Below, piece after piece: positions 37,875-45,900 of a DNA stretch of 64,000 nucleotides (the first letter of the stretch is position 1; the number at the start of each line of letters is the position of its first letter). Position numbers and translations under genes: made by a program. The stretch is from assembly GCA_965652395.1 (NCBI GenBank), contig CBFGUW010000018.1, positions 1 to 64,000 on the forward strand. Reading direction: 5' to 3'. Below the pieces are notes generated by a model, which saw only the letters and a list, made by a program, of their open reading frames with translations, searched no databases and was not told the origin of the DNA. Origin of the DNA: Saccharospirillum sp965652395. Its GTDB lineage: Bacteria; Pseudomonadota; Gammaproteobacteria; Pseudomonadales; Natronospirillaceae.

Positions 37875-39521
37875 ATGTCATACAACCCAACCCAATTAGA
37901 CACCTGGAAGAAGTTGACCGAACATCACGCCAAGGTTGAACCGCTGCACCTGCGCGACCTTTTCCGTGAAGACCCTCTGCGTGGCGAACGCTACACCGCT
38001 CTGGCCGCCGGTATTGAGCTCGACTACTCCAAGAACCGGGTAACCGACGAGACACTGAATGAACTGATGGGCCTGGCCCGGGATGCCAAGCTGCCGGAAG
38101 CCATTGAAGCCATGTTCGAAGGGCAGGTGATCAACCGCAGCGAGAACCGTCCCGCCCTCCACATTGCTCTGCGTAACCGTGGCAACCGCGCCATTAGCGT
38201 GGGTGGCGAAAATATCATGGACACGGTCAATGCCACTCTGGCCAAGATGCGTTCCTTCGCCGAAGCCGTACACAGCGGCGAATTCGCTGGCTATACCGGC
38301 AAAAAGCTGCGCACCATCGTCAATATCGGTATCGGCGGCTCCTTCCTGGGCCCGAAAGTCGTCTCAGATGCCCTGAAACCCTACTGGCAGGACGGCTACG
38401 ACCTTAAATACATCGCCAACATCGACGGCACCGATGTCACCGAAGCCTGCAAAGACCTCGACCCGGAAACCACCCTGTTCATCGTCGCCTCCAAGAGCTT
38501 CGGCACCCTCGAAACCCTGAAAAACGCACAGGCCGCGCGGGAGTGGTTCTTCCAGCAGGGTGGCAAGCCGGAGCAGGTGAAGAATCACTTCGTCGCTGTC
38601 TCCACCAACATCAAGGCCGCCACCGAATTCGGCATCGACGAAGCTAACATGTTCCCCATGTGGGACTGGGTCGGTGGCCGCTACTCGCTCTGGTCCGCCA
38701 TAGGCCTGGCCCAGTCCATCGTGCTCGGTTTCGATACCTTCGAACAGCTGCTCAGCGGCGCCCACGCCATGGACGAACACTTCCGCACCACCGGGCTTGA
38801 ACACAACCTGCCGGTGATTCTGGGCATGCTCGGCGTCTGGTATCACAACTTCTTCGGTGCCGAGTCGCACGCGGTACTGACTTACGATGAATACCTGAAA
38901 GACCTGCCCGCCCACCTGCAACAGGTCGATATGGAATCCAATGGCAAGCGGGTCACCCAGAACGGCGAAGCGGTCGACTGGCAGACCGGCCCGGTTATCT
39001 GGGGCGGCACCGGCACCAATGGCCAGCACGCCTACCACCAGTTGCTGCACCAGGGAACCCGTCTGATTCCGGCTGACTTCATCATGCCATTGCAGACTCA
39101 AAACCCTGTGGCGGACCATCATCAATGGCTGTTCGCCAACTTCCTCGGCCAGCAGCAAGCCATGTTGGAAGGTAAAACCGAAGCCGAGGTAGTGGAAGAA
39201 CTGAAAGCCAAAGGCCACAGCGACGACGAGATCAAGGAACTCACCTCCCACAAGGTGATTCCGGGCAACCGTCCCTGCAATTCCATCACCTTCGAGAAAG
39301 CCACGCCCGAAGTGGTGGGTGCGCTTATCGCCATGTATGAACACAAAGTTTTTGTTCAGGGCGTGATCTGGGGCGTCAACAGCTTCGACCAATGGGGTGT
39401 GGAGCTCGGCAAAGTGTTGGGCAACAGCGTTTTTGAAGCCCTTGGCAACGGTAAAACCGAAAACTACGACAGCTCAACCGCCACGCTGATCAAAAAGTTC
39501 CGCGAAGCCAACAACCTCTAA
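37875..39521 (+). CDS. pgi: Glucose-6-phosphate isomerase
   Basis: Pgi interconverts glucose 6-phosphate and fructose 6-phosphate. The 548-residue length is close to E. coli Pgi. Signatures include VNIGIGGSFLGPKV, the SKSFGTLETL sugar-phosphate loop, FPMWDWVGGRYSLWSAIGL with the catalytic region, and GTNGQHAYHQLLHQG near the C-terminus. ATG at 37875 follows GGAAGGT. It is the last gene of the cbr-pan-pgi block also known from Pseudomonas, and its HexR-like site ties it to sugar-responsive control. Confidence 0.97.
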   Translation: MSYNPTQLDTWKKLTEHHAKVEPLHLRDLFREDPLRGERYTALAAGIELDYSKNRVTDETLNELMGLARDAKLPEAIEAMFEGQVINRSENRPALHIALRNRGNRAISVGGENIMDTVNATLAKMRSFAEAVHSGEFAGYTGKKLRTIVNIGIGGSFLGPKVVSDALKPYWQDGYDLKYIANIDGTDVTEACKDLDPETTLFIVASKSFGTLETLKNAQAAREWFFQQGGKPEQVKNHFVAVSTNIKAATEFGIDEANMFPMWDWVGGRYSLWSAIGLAQSIVLGFDTFEQLLSGAHAMDEHFRTTGLEHNLPVILGMLGVWYHNFFGAESHAVLTYDEYLKDLPAHLQQVDMESNGKRVTQNGEAVDWQTGPVIWGGTGTNGQHAYHQLLHQGTRLIPADFIMPLQTQNPVADHHQWLFANFLGQQQAMLEGKTEAEVVEELKAKGHSDDEIKELTSHKVIPGNRPCNSITFEKATPEVVGALIAMYEHKVFVQGVIWGVNSFDQWGVELGKVLGNSVFEALGNGKTENYDSSTATLIKKFREANNL

Positions 39522-39847
39522 ACCGGCACAAAGCCAATGCCCTCTCCCTGTGGGAGAGGGCAGCCACCTGCCCCTCCTGGTCACTTTTTACTCACCCCCA
39601 TCAAGCCTGACTACCCAGACAGGTAAAAACCGTCAACAACCCGACACCCTACTTAAAGTAATTTCTAGATACGGTTGCATCCCTGGCAAAACCACATAAA
39701 ATCCTTTGTATCTGCGAGGTAGTTCACACCGTCTGCACGGACAGCTTGCGTTGTTCACATAAAAAACACGCCCCACCGAACAGGATGCGACAAAGTAGAC
39801 TACACTGAAAGCAGGCCAACACACTGTTCAACCGGGACGGAAATTAA
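39522..39847. other. Intergenic region between pgi and the pilin cluster
   Basis: Contains a 10-bp perfect stem with three-base loop (GCCCTCTCCC-TGT-GGGAGAGGGC, 39539-39561) just after pgi, without a T-run. A weak sigma-70-like pair, TTGCAT (39675) and TAAAAT (39697) with a 16-bp spacer, may serve mshA, leaving a leader of about 140 nt. No gene seen. Confidence 0.6.
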
Positions 39848-40315
39848 ATGATGAAACAACAGAAAGGTTTTACTTTGATCGAATTGATCATGGTGATTGT
39901 GATTCTGGGCATTCTGTCGGCATTTGCTTTGCCGCGGTTTGCTGATTTAAGCGGAAACGCGGAGCAATCAAGAATAGATGCCGCTTTGGGTGCCGCCAAG
40001 TCCGCATCGGGTATCGCGCATGCTCAGGCTCTAGCTAATAGCGTGGTTGGAACTCCGGCCACTCCAGTGACGATGACAATCGAAGGGCAAACGGTCCAAA
40101 TGATTAATGGGTATCCTTCTGCCGTTGCGACTGAAGATAACATTTGTGATATTGCCAACCTCACAACTGACTTTACTTGTAGCCAAGACACTGCAAGAAC
40201 TGCTGGAACTGTTGCGGCTATCTTGACTATTGCAGACAACGATGGTGCTTGCTCGTTCACCTATACCGAGTCCAATGGCACAACGGTCCCTACCTTTTCA
40301 GCAACCAGCTGTTAA
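39848..40315 (+). CDS. mshA: MshA-like type IV pilin, major subunit candidate
   Basis: A 155-residue prepilin with a short basic leader ending QQKG, cleaved before FTLIEL; Glu5 of the mature protein is present, as needed for pilus assembly. The hydrophobic helix IMVIVILGILSAFALPRF follows. Cys pairs near residues 98-118 and at the end (ACSF ... ATSC) fit disulfide-stabilised MSHA-type pilins. Its base composition is more AT-rich than nearby genes. The strong terminator that follows suggests that mshA is expressed at higher level than the minor pilins. Confidence 0.88.
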   Translation: MMKQQKGFTLIELIMVIVILGILSAFALPRFADLSGNAEQSRIDAALGAAKSASGIAHAQALANSVVGTPATPVTMTIEGQTVQMINGYPSAVATEDNICDIANLTTDFTCSQDTARTAGTVAAILTIADNDGACSFTYTESNGTTVPTFSATSC

Positions 40316-40339
40316 ATGCTTAGTTAGCTGAGAACACAT

Positions 40340-40374
40340 GAATGTGGGCCACTTTTGTGGTTCGCATTCTTTTT
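40340..40374 (+). terminator. Rho-independent terminator after mshA
   Basis: A 13-bp stem with three G-T pairs (GAATGTGGGCCAC / GTGGTTCGCATTC, loop TTTT) is followed by five T. It should separate mshA from the minor pilin genes. Confidence 0.85.
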
Positions 40375-40387
40375 GTTACTAAGCTAA

Positions 40388-40960
40388 GTGACGATCTCCG
40401 TGAATTGCAATAATCCTCAGTGGGAATATCAAAAGAAAATAAATGGATTTACAATTGTTGAACTCACAGTGGTTATTGTCCTTTTAGCAATTGTGGCAGC
40501 CTTTGCACTTCCACGTTTTTTCTCCTCAACGCCTTTCACCGACCGAAGTACCACCCAACAATTCCAAAGCGCCATAAATTACGCCCGAAACCGCGCAGTC
40601 ACCACCCAATGCACAATCGAAGTCCGAATAAACACTTCAGGCTGGTCGGTCTGGCGAGACGATGATTGCAGTTCTGGCCCGGGAGCCACCTGTCCCAACC
40701 CTTATACCTTTGCCGTTGCTATCAATAATGTGGGGGAAAGCACCCAACTCACCGGAGACCTGAGCCTTGATGCTGGCTCCGGTAATGCTTTGGAGCGGTT
40801 GTATTTCACGTCTCAAGGGCTGCTCTACCGTGATAATGCTTCCTCCAGCTGCTTGTCTCTCCCGGCCAACCCGGTTGCCGCCAACACCCAGATCACCAAC
40901 TTTGTTCCCAGCGCCACCCTGCGCCTGGATGGATTGACTGGTTATGCCGCGCTTCAGTAA
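40388..40960 (+). CDS. mshC: MshC/GspH-like minor pilin
   Basis: A 190-residue prepilin with a leader of about 20 residues ending KKING, cleaved before FTIVELTVVIVLLAIVAAFALPRF. The ordered C-terminal part has the GspH-like pattern (SAINYARNRAVTTQCTIEVRI) and Cys pairs. The start is the GTG at 40388, the only usable start codon near; the following gene begins near its stop. Name follows order and similarity within MSHA pilin clusters. Confidence 0.8.
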   Translation: MTISVNCNNPQWEYQKKINGFTIVELTVVIVLLAIVAAFALPRFFSSTPFTDRSTTQQFQSAINYARNRAVTTQCTIEVRINTSGWSVWRDDDCSSGPGATCPNPYTFAVAINNVGESTQLTGDLSLDAGSGNALERLYFTSQGLLYRDNASSSCLSLPANPVAANTQITNFVPSATLRLDGLTGYAALQ

Positions 40961-40988
40961 GGGAGGACCAGGAGGCGAGGCACGGTTG

Positions 40989-41621
40989 GTGGGTGACCGC
41001 GGTGGGGAGGTTTGTCTGGGTGGTCGCTCATGGAGTGAGCTCCTACAGGGGGGTGGGCGCTTTTTCGAGGCGGGGGTTACCTTGATTGAGCTGATTATTT
41101 CCATTGTTGTTATTGGCATTGCCGCCACGGCCCTGCTGCAAAGTCTGGGCTTTTTGTCGATTGGTAATGCCGACCCCATGCTGCGCAGCCAAAGTAATTT
41201 GTTGGCGCAAAACATGTTGAACGAGGTTTTGAGTCAGTCTTTCTTCGAGCCGGATAACGATCCGCGCGCCAATCCCGCTGTAACCGCTCAGGTTTGCCCC
41301 ACGGCTGAAAGTGATTCAGGTTATGATCGACGGCTCTGGGACAACGTTTGCGACTACAACGGCTTCGACTCGAATACCAGCGACAATGGCAATTCGGGCA
41401 TTCGATTTAAAGACGGTGGGGCTGTTTCCGGGCTGGCGGGCTATCGTGCCCAGGTGGTGGTGCAATCGGACACCACTGTTTCTCTGGGTGCGCTTAGCAA
41501 CAGCGCCTCACCTTGCTCACCTGACATTTTAAGGGTCGATATCACGGTCACAGACCCGAGAGGCCAAACTCTGCTTTTATCCGGCTACCGAACCAGCTAC
41601 TGGGATGAGGCGGGGTGTTGA
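40989..41621 (+). CDS. mshD: MshD-like minor pilin with unusual leader
   Basis: A minor prepilin whose membrane part VTLIELIISIVVIGIAATALLQSLG is normal, with cleavage after EAG. The leader is odd: Gly/Arg-rich and coded by very G-rich DNA that includes a hairpin GCTCA-TGGAG-TGAGC (41026-41040) next to CTCCTACAGGGG, much like Pseudomonas REP elements. Start is uncertain. I took the GTG at 40989 (TTG at 40986 also possible), after the mshC stop and a GGAGGCGAGG ribosome site; an ATG at 40944 overlaps mshC. From 40989 the product has 210 residues. Confidence 0.75.
   Translation: MGDRGGEVCLGGRSWSELLQGGGRFFEAGVTLIELIISIVVIGIAATALLQSLGFLSIGNADPMLRSQSNLLAQNMLNEVLSQSFFEPDNDPRANPAVTAQVCPTAESDSGYDRRLWDNVCDYNGFDSNTSDNGNSGIRFKDGGAVSGLAGYRAQVVVQSDTTVSLGALSNSASPCSPDILRVDITVTDPRGQTLLLSGYRTSYWDEAGC
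41026..41040. repeat. REP-like hairpin within the mshD leader
   Basis: GCTCA-TGGAG-TGAGC followed by TCCTACAGGGG recalls REP elements of Pseudomonas. Only one clear copy was seen in this window, so membership in a repeat family is not shown. Confidence 0.4.
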
Positions 41622-41622
41622 T

Positions 41623-42522
41623 ATGAACCGTCGCCTATCGATCCTAAATCAAGGATTTACCTTAATAGAACTGATCATCGTCATCGTGGTCACCGGCATT
41701 CTGGTGGCGGTCGTGGGACCGCTTATTGGCGGTAAATACCAAGCCGTGACGGACGCTCAGCAACGTGCCACCTGGGTGCAACAGGCGGAATATGCCCTTT
41801 TCCATATTCGCCAGGACCTGCAGCGATCCGTGCCGAATTCCGTCCGCGCCAGCGAACCTGACGCAGCCGGCGACAACCAGGTGGTGGAATTTTTGGGACT
41901 GAGTATGGGGCAGGAGCCGCCAGTTGCCCGGTATAGGGACCGCCAACACCCAAGCCTGGACCGACTGCGGCTGACCAATGAAGACGCCTTCGATGTATTC
42001 GAGACCACCAGCCTCTCGGCAGCCGGTTTGGCCGTCAGCGTAGGAGGCACCAGCGTCAGTCAAATATACGGCGACTGGAACAACCAATCCTCCAGCACCA
42101 ACGGCGTGATCGCCGAGATAAACACGGTCACCAACAGGGCAGGCACCGTCTGTGATGATGGCGACTGCACTCAAAACCCCGTCGCCCTGGTAGACCTCGA
42201 CACCACAGGGGGGAACCATACGTTTCCTGATCACTCCCCTCATTTCCGAGCCTATTTCACGGATGGTCCCGTAGCCTACGCCTGCACTGCGGGTCGATTG
42301 ATCCGCTACAGCGGCTATACCAGCCTGGCAAACACGGCACTCTCGGGCCGGGTGGGCGCCGCCACAGCCAGCCGGGTAGTGGATTCGGTGGTCGATTGCT
42401 CTTTTAGCTGGCAGGCGGGCTCCGCCTATAGGCCTCCCACGGTCACTATCCGCCTTGCCCTGGGGGCAGGGGGTGAATCCGTCCAGCTGGTTGAAACCAT
42501 CCCCTTGAGGAACGGCTTATGA
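41623..42522 (+). CDS. mshO: MshO-like minor pilin
   Basis: A 299-residue protein with leader ending LNQG, cleaved before FTLIELIIVIVVTGILVAVVGPLIGG. It is long for a minor pilin, as MshO/PilW-type proteins are. The mature part has a HIRQDLQRSVPNSVR segment like other PilW/MshO proteins and Cys pairs CDDGDC. The ATG at 41623 comes two bases after the mshD stop. The stop overlaps mshP (ATGA). Confidence 0.82.
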   Translation: MNRRLSILNQGFTLIELIIVIVVTGILVAVVGPLIGGKYQAVTDAQQRATWVQQAEYALFHIRQDLQRSVPNSVRASEPDAAGDNQVVEFLGLSMGQEPPVARYRDRQHPSLDRLRLTNEDAFDVFETTSLSAAGLAVSVGGTSVSQIYGDWNNQSSSTNGVIAEINTVTNRAGTVCDDGDCTQNPVALVDLDTTGGNHTFPDHSPHFRAYFTDGPVAYACTAGRLIRYSGYTSLANTALSGRVGAATASRVVDSVVDCSFSWQAGSAYRPPTVTIRLALGAGGESVQLVETIPLRNGL

Positions 42523-42941
42523 AAGCCGCAAAGCAGCAACAGGGAGTTGCCCTGGTCGCCGTCATCTTTCTGATTGTCGTTATTGGCGCGGCTTTGGTCG
42601 TATTGGCGCGATTATCCACGCAAAGCAACGCCCAAATCACCCAGAGCCTGCTCCAGGCCAGGGGAAAGCAGGCGGCTTTGGCGGCGGCCGAATTCGGGAT
42701 TCAGAGACTGGTGGAAAGCGGATCTCCCGGAACACTCTGCTCCGGCTGGTCGGACACCACGGTCAGCATCCCCGCCTATACAGCATTTACGGTTCAATTA
42801 AGCTGCAGTCAGTCTACCTATCAGGACAACAACCCTTCGGCTCAATTCGAACTCTATCGGCTGGTCAGCGAGGCACAATACGGTAATCTGGGAGATCCTG
42901 ATTACACTTGGGTAAGGCTCGAATCCGCTATCGAGTTGTAA
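42519..42941 (+). CDS. mshP: MshP-like pilus protein
   Basis: A 140-residue protein with a short leader ending QQQG and hydrophobic stretch VALVAVIFLIVVIGAALVVLARLS, of the PilX/MshP kind. The Glu5 of true pilins is missing (ALVAV), which is normal for MshP. The rest contains AAEFGIQRLVESG and two Cys. It overlaps mshO by four bases and is followed by mshQ. Confidence 0.8.
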   Translation: MKAAKQQQGVALVAVIFLIVVIGAALVVLARLSTQSNAQITQSLLQARGKQAALAAAEFGIQRLVESGSPGTLCSGWSDTTVSIPAYTAFTVQLSCSQSTYQDNNPSAQFELYRLVSEAQYGNLGDPDYTWVRLESAIEL

Positions 42942-42968
42942 TGTTATGGGATGAGGTCTGACACCGTG

Positions 42969-45900
42969 ATGCTCAAAGCCGTTAAGGCACTTATGCAATC
43001 CGCCATGCTCATGCTGTTGTTCATGGCCGCCGCGCTGGGCGCCCCACCCCCGCTTTCGCCTTACGCGGGGGATGTGATCATCAATGAAATCCAAGTGGAT
43101 GGCAGCAACTCTCTCGATTTTGTCGAACTCTATTTCGTCGAAACCACCGATGTCACGAACTGGGAACTGCATACCAACGGACCGGGCGGCTCAGCGGATT
43201 CGGATTGCACCCTGCCCGGCGGTCTCTATGCCGCAGGCACTTTCCTGGTGATCGACGGCAGTGTCTGTCTGGATTGGCACCCCGAGCAACGGGAGATTTA
43301 CATTCTCGATGACAACGGCGATCTCGTGCATTACGTGTCCCTCTGGCACACAGGTAATCAATCCAATGGCGGCGACTTCGGCGACCCGGCGGATTTTCCG
43401 GCCGGATACGAGGATGCCGTTACCGACCTGAACGACCTGCCGGACGATTTTGTCAACTACTGCGCCGAGATCGATGGCTCCACGCCCACCGGCGATTGGA
43501 ACGAAGACGGCCAGTCCTGCACCTCCACCGAAGGGACCTCCAACTCGGGGGACACCGGCGGAACCGGCGGCAGTTGCAGCTTTGAACCCGGCCTAACGGC
43601 TCGCTATTACAATAATCTCACCATGCTGGGCTACCCCGTAATTGAACAACCAGAAAGCCAGGTGGACTACACCTGGGGAACTGGATCACCCAATGCGTCC
43701 CTGTTGGGCAACGATGTGTTTTCCGCAAACTGGTCTGGCTACCTTTATGCCCCGACCAGTGGCGAATACCGCATCCGAACCAACAGCGACGACGGCGTCA
43801 GGTTTTACTTGAGTGGTACGCTATTGATCGACAACTGGGGCGGTCATGGAGCGACCTACGATGAGTTCACCATTAACCTCAGTGCCGGCCAGTATTACCC
43901 TATTAAACTGGAGTATTTCGAAGATGGCGGCAGTGCTACCATCGAGTTGGAGTGGCGTGCACCGGGTGACGGTAGTTTCGCGACCATACCTGCGGCCAAT
44001 CTGTTCCACTGCACCTCAAACGAAGCCTGCTCCGGACAATCGGGGTTGGTAGCCGAATATTACAGCAACAGAGACCTGTCCGGCTTTCCGGACATAGAAC
44101 AGGTCGACGACAACATTGACAACAATTGGGGTTCAGGCTCGCCAGACGCCTCGACACTTGGCAATGACGACTTCTCAGTGCGCTGGACCGGTGTTTTACA
44201 GGTACCGACCACCGGCCAATACCGAATCCGAACCAACAGCGATGATGGGGTGCGGCTTTACCTCGCCGAAACACTGCTGATCGACCGGTGGAATGATCAC
44301 AGCGCAACCTATGACGAAATCATCATCAACCTCGATGCCGGTCAAAGTTACACCTTCATGCTCGAATATTACGAACATGGCGGCTCGGCCCGTATTGAAC
44401 TGGACTGGCAAACACCTGGCAGTGGCAGTTTCGTGCCGATACCGGCCTCTGCTTTTACGCAGTGCCATAGCCAGATTCCAGAACCTGTCCTCGAGTGGCG
44501 TATGGATGACAGCCAATGGACCGGTACCGCAGGAGAAGTAACGGACCATTCCGGCAACAACCGCAATGGTACCGCTCAAAATCAAACCTCAACCAGCCTG
44601 GGTTATCTCTGCAGAGCCGGAACATTCGACGGGGCGGACGATTATCTCACTCACTCCGACATCGGTGCTTTGCTCGGCGGCACTGCCTCGATGAGTTTTT
44701 GGATTCAAACCACTCAAACCGGAAACGACACCAACTGGCAAGCGCCTGGAATCGCCGGAGGAGAAGTGGCGGGTAGTACTAGTGATATTTTTTGGGGGTG
44801 GTTGGATGCTTCGGGCCGAATTGGTATTTCGGTAGGCAATGACGGTTCAACAAAATCCACCCAAGCCATCAACGATGGCATTTTCCATCACGTCGTGCTG
44901 ACACGGGACGCCGCTGCAGGGGCCTTCAAGATATATATCGACGGAAACCTCGATGCCAGCGGCAGCATCGCCGCCGGTGTTATAGGTACCAGCTTTACCA
45001 GTATCGGCCGTATCGAAGATTCGGCAGGCACACCGGAATACTTCCAGGGTGCTCTGGACGAGCTGGTTATTTTCGATGAAGTGCTCAGCAATGCTCAGGT
45101 AACATCGATATACGACAACCAAAGCAATGCCAGAAACCTGGATGGCACAGACAGGGACCTATCCAACTGCCTCGCCGCCCAGCAGTGCTTTAGCCAGGAT
45201 TTCAACAGCGGCAGCCTGGGCAGCGACTGGCAGACGATGAACAGCAGCGGAAGTTTCGGCAATCCGCGGATCGTCAATGGTCGACTCAGGCTTACCAACG
45301 ACACCAACAACGTGGCCACGGCTGCGACCCTGCTGCGCCAGTTTCCGAGCGCGGGTAACAAGCTTGTGGTCGAATTCGATTACTACGCCTACAAAGATGA
45401 TGGCTCCACCAATGCGGCGGACGGCATCACCCTGACGCTCTCGGACCGGGACATCCCTCCCTACCCAGGAGGCTATGGCGGATCTCTCGGTTATACCCAG
45501 CGTACCGATGGTGGCGGCGTCGATGGGTTCAACGGTGGCTGGCTCGGAATCGGGCTTGACGAATGGGGGAACTATTCGAACCCCACGGAAGGCCGTGAAG
45601 GCGGCATCGGAGCTGAGCCGAATGCCGTGGCGATCCGTGGACCCGGATCCGGCCAAACCGGTTATGAATACATCGCCGGAACCTCGACCCTAACCCCTAC
45701 AGTCTTGACCGATAGCAGCAATTCGCATCGCTACCGCATAACGGTGGACCACAGCAACGGCAGCGATGCCCTGGTTACTGTGGAGCGGGACACGAATTCC
45801 GATGATGTATTCGAAACACTGGTCAACACCTTCGATCTGTTCGACAGCATTGGCGACGGCAATATCCCATCCCAGGTGGTGCTCACCCTGACCGGCTCAA

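Noticed and set aside
38364..39392. Long minus-strand open frame opposite pgi (342 codons)
   Set aside because: It is antisense to a certain gene, has no family likeness, and arises from the GC-rich third positions of pgi.
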